Shown here piece after piece: positions 1 to 5,618 of a stretch of 9,436 nucleotides of DNA. The DNA comes from Clostridia bacterium (GTDB lineage Bacteria > Bacillota > Clostridia > Christensenellales > Borkfalkiaceae). The notes below the pieces were generated by a model. The model saw only the letters and a list, made by a program, of their open reading frames with translations. It searched no databases and was not told where the DNA came from. The first letter of the stretch is position 1. Every line of letters starts with the position of its first letter. The stretch lies in the NCBI GenBank assembly GCA_017452305.1, contig JAFTMQ010000173.1, positions 1 to 9,436 of the forward strand, read 5' to 3'. The position numbers were made by a program, and so were the translations under genes.

Positions 1-2
1 CC

Positions 3-575
3 GACGGAAAAGCGCGCATTATTCTTTCCGGCAACGGCGGGGCGTACTGTGTAGATGGCGAGGTCTGGACGCCGATTGACGAGGTGGATACTGCGAGGGG
101 GACGTCGGCGATTTGTTTTAGCCAAAATCGCGTATTTCTCGGTGAAAAGCCGTGTAAGCTTTTATACAGCAACCCCGAATTTCCGTGGGATTTCACGCAG
201 ACGCTCGACGAGGGCGGGTACGTTTATCTGCCCTTGGACAAAGGGGATATTGTGGATATGTTGGAATACGGCGAATGGGTGTACGTATTCTTGCAACGCG
301 GGATTGTGCGCGTAAAGCCCGATGGGTTGGCTCGAAATTTTCAAGTAGAAGAGGTTATCTATTCGGGCGGGGAGATTTTTGGCGGCTCGGTAGGGCTTTG
401 CGGGAATTGGATTTTCTTTTTGTCCGAACACGGGGTTTGTCGGTTTGACGGCAAAAACGTGGAGCTTGTGGGCAAGCACTGCGGCGTAATTCCGTCGAAA
501 AACGGCTGTATTTGTACGCATGCGACGGTAGGGGATTATTACCTCTTGAAATACCGTGATTATATGTTCGGCTAA
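3..575 (+). CDS. 5'-truncated unrecognised protein with propeller-like repeats, ending at an in-frame TAA
   Basis: The reading frame is already open at base 3, so the true start lies left of the window. I do not recognise the family. The product is rich in aromatic residues, glycine and beta-branched residues, and a short motif recurs: GAYCVDG near the left edge, GIVRVKPDG around 300-327 and GVCRFDG around 430-450. The spacing is about 43 residues, or twice that, which suggests beta-propeller or similar blade repeats (inference). Such proteins include phage-tail-like and secreted or surface proteins, but nothing decides between these. The frame stops at TAA 573-575 and then stays open to 983 with similar composition, so this is probably the front part of a longer protein broken by a nonsense change. 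The next gene lies 28 bases after 983 and looks co-transcribed. Confidence 0.6.
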   Translation, partial: DGKARIILSGNGGAYCVDGEVWTPIDEVDTARGTSAICFSQNRVFLGEKPCKLLYSNPEFPWDFTQTLDEGGYVYLPLDKGDIVDMLEYGEWVYVFLQRGIVRVKPDGLARNFQVEEVIYSGGEIFGGSVGLCGNWIFFLSEHGVCRFDGKNVELVGKHCGVIPSKNGCICTHATVGDYYLLKYRDYMFG

Positions 576-587
576 CTAACGCTTGCG

Positions 588-983
588 TTGCGTGAGGATG
601 GAAAGGACGGGTATTTTTTGAGCAATTACGTCGGCTTGAACGAGAGCAATCGCGTGCCGATTTGCGCTGTGGATGAAAAACTTGCGGTTTTGAAGCTTGG
701 CGGAAGATTGCCGATGGGGGAAGAAGCTATTTTTCAAAGCGGCCGTTTGGCACTTGGCGGAACGGGTAGGAAGCACGTGAAGTCCGTCACTTTATACGGC
801 GAGGGGTGCATGACGCTTTTTGTTAAGTGTAACGAGGAAGAAAAGAGCTTTGAGGTGGAAGATTTACCGCAACAGTGCAAGATGGACGTTGGTATGCGCG
901 GCGAGGCGTTTTGGTTGGAGTTCGTGTTAGATGAGGACGCGAAGGTGCGGCGCGTGGTGATCGAATACGAACGGATAGATTGA
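588..983 (+). CDS. Downstream part of the same frame after the in-frame stop (probable remnant of a broken gene)
   Basis: This stretch is in the same frame as the preceding one; codons run on without a break from TAA 573-575 to the TGA at 981-983. The first possible initiation codon is TTG at 588, with no ribosome binding site before it (the upstream bases are the end of the previous coding part), so independent translation looks unlikely. The sequence (131 residues from 588) is a plausible globular, beta-rich C-terminal domain with alternating charged and hydrophobic residues, for example the end VRRVVIEYERID. I do not recognise a family. The simplest reading is that 3-983 was a single gene now carrying one nonsense codon. 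A separate, translationally coupled small protein or a sequencing error are the alternatives. Confidence 0.5.
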   Translation: MREDGKDGYFLSNYVGLNESNRVPICAVDEKLAVLKLGGRLPMGEEAIFQSGRLALGGTGRKHVKSVTLYGEGCMTLFVKCNEEEKSFEVEDLPQQCKMDVGMRGEAFWLEFVLDEDAKVRRVVIEYERID

Positions 984-1011
984 CGCGGCTGCGTGTTGAG
1001 GAGGAAATACT

Positions 1012-1494
1012 ATGAAAATTGACGTAATCAATTACACGGAAATACAGCTGGCACAGTTGACGGAAGCACAGCTTTTAGAGGTTAAGTCCGCGCAGATAAA
1101 GAAAAACAGACTGCTTCGTGAGCTTGCGGAAAAATTGCAGCAAGAAAAGCGCAGGCTTATCAACAACGGTATGTTTTCGTCCTATATTTGGGATTGGACA
1201 AAAACGTATTGGACGGGCGTGTTTGAGGAAGAAATCGGTTGGGTGCGTGACGGGTTGCTCTTCCAACTGCAATATACGCCGATAGATTTCACCGACGTGC
1301 CTTACGAGTTGGATTTTTCGCTCTCGCTTGCGGATAGGCGCGAGGTGGTGGAACGCTATTATATGAATGCGTATTCCACTTATACGGAGCGCGTTTACGA
1401 GCTGCGGAAAGACGGGGCGGCGGCGCATTATTTGTGCGAAGGGTATAAGTCGCTGTTGGATTATTTTGTGGAAATGGCGAAGAAAGAGGCGTAG
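1012..1494 (+). CDS. Hypothetical 160-aa protein, mostly helical
   Basis: ATG at 1012 is preceded by a strong ribosome site, GAGGAGGA at 998-1005, and begins 28 bases after the previous stop, so it probably shares the upstream operon. I cannot assign a function. Residues about 10-55 are rich in Gln, Glu, Lys and Leu (TEAQLLEVKSAQIKKNRLLR region) and look like a long amphipathic helix or coiled coil. The middle is aromatic-rich (YIWDWTKTYWTGVFEEE). The C-terminal half has further helices with many Tyr residues. There is no signal peptide, membrane segment or visible catalytic motif. Its partner is presumably the propeller-like protein upstream. A structural or scaffolding role is possible but is only inferred. 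Confidence 0.7.
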   Translation: MKIDVINYTEIQLAQLTEAQLLEVKSAQIKKNRLLRELAEKLQQEKRRLINNGMFSSYIWDWTKTYWTGVFEEEIGWVRDGLLFQLQYTPIDFTDVPYELDFSLSLADRREVVERYYMNAYSTYTERVYELRKDGAAAHYLCEGYKSLLDYFVEMAKKEA

Positions 1495-1549
1495 CTTTCC
1501 GCTTTTGAAATGGCTGTGGAAAGGGTGTAAAATTGGGCGGAGCTTTGTG

Positions 1550-1574
1550 AAAAGGCTTCGCCTTTTTTATTTTA
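1550..1574 (+). terminator. Rho-independent terminator after the hypothetical operon
   Basis: AAAAGGC (1550-1556) pairs with GCCTTTT (1560-1566) across a TTC loop, and the T run continues to 1568 with more T-rich sequence to 1574. It sits 55 bases after the stop at 1494 and before the dut promoter, so it separates the two transcription units. Confidence 0.8.
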
Positions 1575-1586
1575 TGCGCATGACGC

Positions 1587-1615
1587 TTGACAAAGGGATG
1601 GAAAATGGGTATAAT
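1587..1615 (+). promoter_or_regulatory. Consensus sigma-A promoter for dut
   Basis: TTGACA at 1587-1592 and TATAAT at 1610-1615 are separated by exactly 17 bases, a perfect match to the housekeeping consensus. Transcription should start near 1622, giving a leader of about 25 bases before the dut ATG. No operator-like palindrome is visible, which fits constitutive expression. Confidence 0.9.
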
Positions 1616-1645
1616 ATAATCGAGAAAATGTGCAGAGGTGCGATT

Positions 1646-2086
1646 ATGCCGAAAATTGCAGTGAAAAAATTGGACGAAAGAGCCGTTTTGCCGACGTATG
1701 GCTCGGAATTTTCCGCGGGGGCGGATTTATATGCCGTTTGCGACGGCGAAGTGACGTTTGCGCCCGGGGAAACCAAGCTTATCAAAACGGGCTTGGCGAT
1801 GGAAATCCCCGAAGGGTATGCAGGGCTTATCTATGCGCGGAGCGGCTTGGCGAGCAAGCGCGGTCTTGCACCTGCCAACAAAGTGGGCGTGGTGGACGCG
1901 GACTATCGCGGCGAGGTGATGGTGGCGTTGCATAACCATTCCGCAATCGAACAAAAAATTTCCGCGGGCGAGCGGATTGCACAGCTTGTCGTTGCGCCGT
2001 TCTTGAAAGCAAGCTTTGAAGAGGCGGAAGAATTGAGTGATACCGTGCGCGGCGCGGGCGGCTTTGGGAGCACTGGCAAGAATTGA
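1646..2086 (+). CDS. dut: dUTP diphosphatase (dUTPase, trimeric type)
   Basis: The enzyme hydrolyses dUTP to dUMP and pyrophosphate, keeping uracil out of DNA and feeding thymidylate synthesis; the family works as a cytosolic homotrimer. All five family motifs are present in the 146 residues: AGADLYA (24-30), ARSGLA (64-69), GVVDADYRGEV (81-91, with D84 the expected catalytic aspartate), GERIAQLV (108-115) and the C-terminal glycine-rich arm RGAGGFGSTG (135-144). The length is normal. The start is ATG 1646 because AGAGGTG at 1634-1640 is a good ribosome site and the promoter lies just upstream. The frame is open further left, to 1367, but that part crosses the previous gene, a terminator and the promoter, so it is not used. 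A 21-base repeat shared with the trmB end begins at the stop codon. Confidence 0.96.
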   Translation: MPKIAVKKLDERAVLPTYGSEFSAGADLYAVCDGEVTFAPGETKLIKTGLAMEIPEGYAGLIYARSGLASKRGLAPANKVGVVDADYRGEVMVALHNHSAIEQKISAGERIAQLVVAPFLKASFEEAEELSDTVRGAGGFGSTGKN

Positions 2087-2107
2087 AGCTTGACACAGCC
2101 TTACAGC
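2083..2107 (+). repeat. Dispersed element copy at the dut 3' end
   Basis: Positions 2083-2103 match 2976-2996 at the trmB end with two differences. Within them, 2090-2107 is the most divergent of four copies of an 18-mer whose complement-strand consensus is GTGRTAAGAYNNNGTYAA. It covers the dut stop codon. Function unknown. Confidence 0.6.
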
Positions 2108-2155
2108 TTTGCCATTCCTTCTTTTATAGGGCGCGAGGATTGCATGGGACAGAGA

Positions 2156-2252
2156 TTTATAAATGCTGAATGCGGAATGCGGAATTGCGGCAGGGTTTTA
2201 TAAGTGCGGAATGTTGAATGCGGAATTGCGGCAGGGATTTATAAGTGCGGAA
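2156..2252 (+). repeat. 41-bp tandem repeat (about 2.3 units) with GAATGCGGAA motifs
   Basis: Units run 2156-2196 and 2197-2237, followed by a partial unit from 2238. Each starts TTTATAA and ends GCGGAATTGCGGCAGGG. The two full units agree at 36 of 41 positions. The inner GAATGCGGAAT motif recurs before 3413 and after adhE. The array fills most of the dut-trmB gap (2087-2287); I see no convincing promoter or terminator in that gap. Confidence 0.8.
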
Positions 2253-2287
2253 AGTAAGAAAGAACGCTTAAAAAATAGGTAAAAATT

Positions 2288-2986
2288 ATGTCGATGAGAA
2301 TGAGAAAAAAGAGAAATTTCGAGGCGCGTATGGAAGCGTGCGGGGACTTGCTCCTTGCGCAGGGCGCGAACGGGATTTTGAATATGAAAGAGGCGGCGGA
2401 GCATTATCGCGCGCTGATTGATTTTAAGACGGTGTTCGGCGCGGAACGCGCAAATTTGCCCGTCGCGTTGGAAATTGGGTGCGGCAAGGGCGGTTTCGTT
2501 ATCGAAGTGGCAAAGCGTGAGCCGTCCGTCAATTATATCGCGCTTGAAAAGATGAGCAACGTTATTTTGACGCCGCTTGAAGAGGTAAAAAAGCAAGGCT
2601 TGACGAATATTCGGTTTTTGAATATCCGCGCGGAGTGCTTACCCTGCTACAGTCCCGAGGGGAGCTTGGATATTATTTACTTAAATTTTTCCACGCCGTT
2701 GCCGAAGCTTGGGTACGCGACGCAGCGTTTGACCCACCGCAACTTTTTGGAAGTGTATAAAAAACTTTTAAAAAAGGGTGGAAAAATCATTCAAAAAACG
2801 GACGATAGAGATTTCTTCGAGTTCTCGTTGGAAGAATACGAGGCGTGCGGGTTTGCGCTTGAAAATAAGACGTATGATTTGCACGAAAACGGGAATCCCG
2901 AATGGAACGTGGTGACGGAATACGAGGCGAAGTGGGTGGAGCGCGGTTTGCCTATCCATAGAGTAGAGGCCAAACTTGAAGTTTGA
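2288..2986 (+). CDS. trmB: tRNA (guanine-N7-)-methyltransferase, TrmB family, with variant active-site motif
   Basis: TrmB uses S-adenosylmethionine to methylate N7 of G46 in the tRNA variable loop. The 232-residue product has the class I methyltransferase motif LEIGCGKGGF (61-70), the acidic ribose-binding position in IALEK (E87), DIIYLNFS (128-135), RLTHRNFLEVYKKLL (147-161), the KTDDRDFFEFS stretch (170-180) and the C-terminal TEYE (210-213), all typical of the family. Odd: the family signature DPWPKxRH is TPLPKLGY here (136-143), so the conserved Asp, Trp, Arg and His are replaced. ATG 2288 is chosen because a weak AGGT (2277-2280) is correctly spaced; ATG 2294, giving the more usual MRMRKK start, is possible. 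Fold and family are clear; normal activity is less certain. Confidence 0.9.
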   Translation: MSMRMRKKRNFEARMEACGDLLLAQGANGILNMKEAAEHYRALIDFKTVFGAERANLPVALEIGCGKGGFVIEVAKREPSVNYIALEKMSNVILTPLEEVKKQGLTNIRFLNIRAECLPCYSPEGSLDIIYLNFSTPLPKLGYATQRLTHRNFLEVYKKLLKKGGKIIQKTDDRDFFEFSLEEYEACGFALENKTYDLHENGNPEWNVVTEYEAKWVERGLPIHRVEAKLEV

Positions 2987-3000
2987 CACAGTCTTATCAC
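2976..3000 (-). repeat. Dispersed 18-mer copy spanning the trmB stop codon
   Basis: The reverse complement of 2983-3000 is GTGATAAGACTGTGTCAA, a full match to the 18-mer consensus. The TGA stop of trmB (2984-2986) lies inside it. Bases 2976-2982 extend the match to the copy at the dut end. Confidence 0.7.
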
Positions 3001-3083
3001 TTGGCGAGATTTTTTAATTCGCTTTCGTAATGGTAGTGGACGGCGGTCTTTAAGAAGCTTTTTGTGAATGGATTGCATAGCAA
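2997..3083 (-). other. Minus-strand protein-like fragment without a start (possible gene remnant)
   Basis: Read on the minus strand, the frame from about 3083 down to TGA 2999-2997 gives a natural-looking C-terminus, NPFTKSFLKTAVHYHYESEL followed by KNLAK and a stop. The frame is open back to a stop at 3137-3135 but has no ATG or ribosome site. Beyond 3083 it crosses GC-rich hairpins and loses protein character. It could be a decayed gene end or part of a dispersed repeat that happens to be open. I do not recognise it. Confidence 0.25.
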
Positions 3084-3126
3084 GCGTGAATTGCGCCTTG
3101 CGGCGCGTAAATGCCGCGGTTGCGGC
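3073..3126 (+). repeat. Array of three GC-rich mini-hairpins
   Basis: Three perfect short inverted repeats stand in a row: TTGC-ATA-GCAA (3073-3083), GCGCC-TTGC-GGCGC (3093-3106) and GCCGC-GGTT-GCGGC (3113-3126). The spacers are 9 and 6 bases and contain GTGAATT and GTAAAT. None is followed by a T run, so they are not ordinary terminators. Confidence 0.65.
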
Positions 3127-3275
3127 GTTATGGATTAGATAACAATAGATTTGAGCCGAAAGAAATTTCTAACGGTGAAAAGAGATAGTAAAGGATGCCC
3201 GAAGGGGTCGGCAAAGCCTACCCTAACGCGCGGAATTTTGCGTTTTTCGCATTTTGTAAATTGTGGGAACGAGTG
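3127..3275. other. Gene-free stretch open on both strands; possible dispersed element or small RNA
   Basis: This is the centre of a 426-base gap (2987-3412). Both strands are open here for about 60 codons or more, but neither frame has a ribosome site; the + frame would begin at a bare TTG (3151). A hairpin, GGGT-C-GGC / GCC-T-ACCC with an AAA loop, lies at 3205-3223, and a strong terminator follows at 3276. That combination could be a small RNA or a mobile repeat. I see no match to a riboswitch class I know. Confidence 0.35.
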
Positions 3276-3308
3276 CGCTCTTTTGCCGTTTGGTGAAAGA
3301 GCGTTTTT
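3276..3308 (+). terminator. Strong rho-independent terminator
   Basis: CGCTCTTTTGCC (3276-3287) pairs with GGTGAAAGAGCG (3292-3303), forming a 12-bp stem with two G-U pairs around a GTTT loop, followed directly by TTTTT (3304-3308) and GTTATTTT. It closes a transcript coming from trmB or from the unannotated stretch before it, and insulates the gene at 3413. Confidence 0.85.
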
Positions 3309-3330
3309 GTTATTTTCAAGCAAATGGCAG

Positions 3331-3392
3331 GGGCAGGTATGCGGTGAAATGCGGAATGCGAGTGCTTTTTGTGAATGCGGAATGCTAAATGC
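3331..3392 (+). repeat. GAATGCGGAATGC-type repeat before the TM1266-family gene
   Basis: Degenerate copies of GAATGCGGAATGC occur around 3346-3358 and 3372-3384, like those in the dut-trmB gap and after adhE. They end just before the ribosome site at 3398, so they lie in the probable leader of the 3413 gene. No clear promoter is visible here. Confidence 0.6.
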
Positions 3393-3412
3393 GAAAGTAA
3401 GGAGTATATATT

Positions 3413-3682
3413 ATGGAAAATAAAGATTTAGAGAGGAGTAATAACCGTATTGCGGTGGTGAGTGTGCTTGTTGCGGATAAGTCGGAAGTGGAAAAGCTTA
3501 ACGGCATATTGTCCGATTACGGGGATTGGATTTTGGGGCGGATGGGTATTCCGTATAAAGAAAAAGCGGTGTCCGTGCTGTCTGTCGTTTTGGACGCGCC
3601 CGTGGAAATCACCAACGCGTTGACGGGGAAAATCGGCAGGCTAAACGGTGTGTCCGTCAAGGCGTTGTTTGGGAAAATGTAA
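3413..3682 (+). CDS. TM1266-family putative iron-only hydrogenase system regulator
   Basis: This is a small 89-residue protein with an ACT-like / NikR C-terminal-like ferredoxin fold expected from the family. The diagnostic stretches are NRIAVVSVLVAD (11-22), EKLNGILSDYGDWILGRMGIPYKEK (in order, about 27-51), SVLSVVLDAP and a C-terminal GKIGRLNGVSVKALF. The length is normal. Relatives are usually found with the [FeFe]-hydrogenase maturases HydE, HydF and HydG and are thought to act in hydrogenase regulation; the mechanism is not established. None of those genes is in this window. ATG 3413 is preceded by TAAGGAG at 3398-3404, an excellent ribosome site. A 98-base gap with no clear terminator separates it from the transporter genes, so read-through is possible. 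Confidence 0.88.
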   Translation: MENKDLERSNNRIAVVSVLVADKSEVEKLNGILSDYGDWILGRMGIPYKEKAVSVLSVVLDAPVEITNALTGKIGRLNGVSVKALFGKM

Positions 3683-3780
3683 GCTTGGAAAAAATTTCGT
3701 CCGTAAAAAATGGACGATTGAGATATGCCCGTAGGGCGTTCCGTATATAAAAAATCATAAAATTTGAAAGAGGTAGATAT

Positions 3781-4830
3781 ATGAAAAAAAGTATGAAAGT
3801 ATTGGCGATTGGGCTTTGCGGTGCGTTGGTTTTTGGCGCGGTTGCAGGTTTTTCCGCGTGTGGGAAAGAGGACAATTTAGGCGCGGACAAGGTATATTTG
3901 AAGGCGATGGCGGGGCCGCAAGCGGTTGCCACTATGGAAGCGGATTATTTCTTGCTTGCCGAGCCTGCAGTGACGGCGCAGAGCAAAAACGGTTTTGCGA
4001 TCAAGGGGGATTTGCAGGCATTGTACGGTGGTGAAAACGGCTATCCGCAAGCGGTTCTGGTGGCGAAAACGGAGCTATTGACGGCGTATCCGTATTGGGT
4101 GGAGCAATTTGCGTTCAACGTAAGCCGTGCGGCGGATTGGCTTGAAACGGCGAGCGGCGCGGACGTGCTTTCGGCGGTTTCTTCGCACGTGGCGGATAAG
4201 GAGTATGCGACGACCTTGAAAGCGCCGCTTTTGACGGCGGATGTGATGGCGCGGTGCGGCGTTTGGTTTTCCTATGCTTGGGAAAAGCCCGTGCAGGCGG
4301 AAGTTAAGGATTTCCTTTCCGAGATGATTGCCGTAAATAATAAGGCTGCGGCGATGCCCGCGGACGAATTTTTCTGGGGCGGTGCGCCCGATTCCGCTTT
4401 GGCGGAGACTTCGCCCGAAGAAGAAATAACGGTATATATGCCCGACGGCGCGCCTGCGCTTGCGCTTGCGAAGATGATGAGCGTGGATACGGACGAGGAC
4501 GGCGTAACCTATAAGGTGGTTGACCCGAGCTTGATTTCGTCCGTGTTGACCTACGAGGACGAGAGCAAAAACGCGGATATGTGCGTGTTGCCCGTGACGG
4601 CGGCGAGTAAGCTGCTTGGCAAAGGGGATAAATATAAAATGGTGGGCGTGGTGACGCACGGCAATTTGTTCCTTATTTCCAAAACGGGCGAGGTTTTGAC
4701 GGCGGAAAATATGGCGAGCTTGAAAGGAAAGACGATTGGCGTTTTGAAAATTAACGAAGTGCCCGGGTTGACCTTAAAGGCGGTTTTGAATAAGTACGAT
4801 ATCCCTTTTGAAGAGGTGAAAACAGTTTAA
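3781..4830 (+). CDS. ABC transporter substrate-binding lipoprotein (NMT1/SsuA-like), halves in circularly permuted order
   Basis: The product is 349 residues. Residues 1-27 are a lipoprotein signal with the lipobox FSAC (Cys27; F at -3 is slightly unusual), so it should be anchored outside the membrane and deliver a small organic solute to the permease encoded next. In the usual family order the protein begins near VTVYMPDGAPALALAK and ends with the EPA...GDLQALYGG...YPQAVLVAK region and an FF-type tail. Here the order is reversed: residues about 36-199 (KVYLKAM, DYFLLAEPAV, GDLQALYGGENGYPQAVLVAK, FFW) come first. They are followed by a linker (200-214, GGAPDSALAETSPEE) and then residues 215-349 (ITVYMPDGAPALALAK, VLPVTAASKLLG, VTHGNLFL, LKGKTIGV, VPGLTLKAVLNKYDIPF). 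Both halves look intact. AGAGGT at 3769-3774 supports the start. The ligand is unknown; the relation to thiamine-precursor or sulfonate binders is by family only. Confidence 0.88.
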   Translation: MKKSMKVLAIGLCGALVFGAVAGFSACGKEDNLGADKVYLKAMAGPQAVATMEADYFLLAEPAVTAQSKNGFAIKGDLQALYGGENGYPQAVLVAKTELLTAYPYWVEQFAFNVSRAADWLETASGADVLSAVSSHVADKEYATTLKAPLLTADVMARCGVWFSYAWEKPVQAEVKDFLSEMIAVNNKAAAMPADEFFWGGAPDSALAETSPEEEITVYMPDGAPALALAKMMSVDTDEDGVTYKVVDPSLISSVLTYEDESKNADMCVLPVTAASKLLGKGDKYKMVGVVTHGNLFLISKTGEVLTAENMASLKGKTIGVLKINEVPGLTLKAVLNKYDIPFEEVKTV

Positions 4831-4834
4831 TTTT

Positions 4835-5581
4835 ATGAAAAAGGTGTTACTCAAAAACTTCATACAGACGGCGGTGGCAATCGTCGTATTATTGGCGGCG
4901 TGGCTAATTGCCTATTTTTGCATTGGCAATTCCTCTCTTGTGCCTGCGCCGTGGGCGAGCGCGAAGGAATTTGGCGTTTTGTTTGCAAGCGGCGGATTTT
5001 GGCGCGGGTTTTTCGCGACGATGGCACGGGTATTTTTGGCATTCGGTATTTCCTTTGTCTTGGCGGTGATTTTTGCCGTCATCGCGTACCTGTACCCCTC
5101 GTTTGCGGGGATATTCACGCCGATTGTGTCCGCTTTTCGTTCCTTGCCCGTGCTGGCTATCGTGCTCATTTTGCTTTCGATTTTAGGGGCGGGCGCGACG
5201 CCCGTGGCGGTGGCGTTTTTGTCCTTATTCCCCATGCTCTATACGGGAATTTTGACGGCGTTACTTGCCATTGACAAGCATATCATTGAAACGAGCAAGG
5301 TATATGGCGCGTCCCTTTGGGCGCGGATTTGGCGGGTATATTTGCCCTTGTCCGCGCCGTCGGTATTGCGCGAGGCGGGCGGCGCGATTTCCTTTTCGTT
5401 AAAGCTCGTCGTGTCGGCAGAGGTCGTTGCGATGACGGCGAAGAGCTTGGGGTATATGATGCAGGACGCGAAGGCGTGGGGGGACATTCCGCAGTTGTTC
5501 GCGCTTGTAACGCTTACCTTTATTTTGGGGTTGATTTTAGAGCTGATCATGACGGCGTTGGCGGAAAAGGCGAGGTATTGA
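4835..5581 (+). CDS. ABC transporter permease, SsuC/TauC/ThiX-like
   Basis: This is a 248-residue inner-membrane protein of the binding-protein-dependent permease family, with about six hydrophobic helices, the first at residues about 9-30. The cytoplasmic EAA loop that contacts the ATPase is clear: ETSKVYGASLWARIWRVYLP (152-171), with the conserved Gly at 158. It starts 4 bases after the lipoprotein gene's stop and has no good ribosome site of its own; the nearest, AGAGGTG at 4812-4818, is 16 bases from the ATG and inside the upstream gene, so translational coupling is likely. It should form the channel for the solute captured by the lipoprotein. The matching ATPase gene is absent: a terminator follows 16 bases after the stop. 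Confidence 0.93.
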   Translation: MKKVLLKNFIQTAVAIVVLLAAWLIAYFCIGNSSLVPAPWASAKEFGVLFASGGFWRGFFATMARVFLAFGISFVLAVIFAVIAYLYPSFAGIFTPIVSAFRSLPVLAIVLILLSILGAGATPVAVAFLSLFPMLYTGILTALLAIDKHIIETSKVYGASLWARIWRVYLPLSAPSVLREAGGAISFSLKLVVSAEVVAMTAKSLGYMMQDAKAWGDIPQLFALVTLTFILGLILELIMTALAEKARY

Positions 5582-5597
5582 TATTAAAGATTACATG

Positions 5598-5618
5598 CAA
5601 ACCTGCGGTTTGATTTTT
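5598..5618 (+). terminator. Rho-independent terminator after the permease gene
   Basis: CAAACC (5598-5603) and GGTTTG (5607-5612) form a perfect 6-bp stem with a TGC loop, followed by ATTTTT (5613-5618). It ends the transporter operon before any ATPase gene. Confidence 0.75.

Noticed and set aside
573..575. Recoded stop (selenocysteine or pyrrolysine)
   Set aside because: The codon is TAA, which is not used for either residue, and no recoding hairpin is evident directly downstream.
1367..1645. Long upstream extension of the dut frame
   Set aside because: It overlaps the preceding gene in another frame and crosses a terminator and a perfect promoter; the ribosome site and family alignment place the start at 1646.
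3135..3323. 62-codon minus-strand frame opposite the same block
   Set aside because: No ribosome site, and it crosses the terminator stem; most likely a mirror of constrained intergenic sequence.
3151..3423. 90-codon + strand frame before the TM1266-family gene
   Set aside because: It starts at a bare TTG with no ribosome site, runs through a strong terminator and repeats, and overlaps the real start at 3413. Treated as part of an intergenic element.
3718..3751. Promoter before the binding-protein gene (TTGAGA ... TATATA)
   Set aside because: The spacing is 20 bases or more and the match is weak; not strong enough to report as a feature.
4075..4659. 194-codon minus-strand frame opposite the binding-protein gene
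   Set aside because: Highly Arg/His-rich with no domain; a shadow of the real gene.
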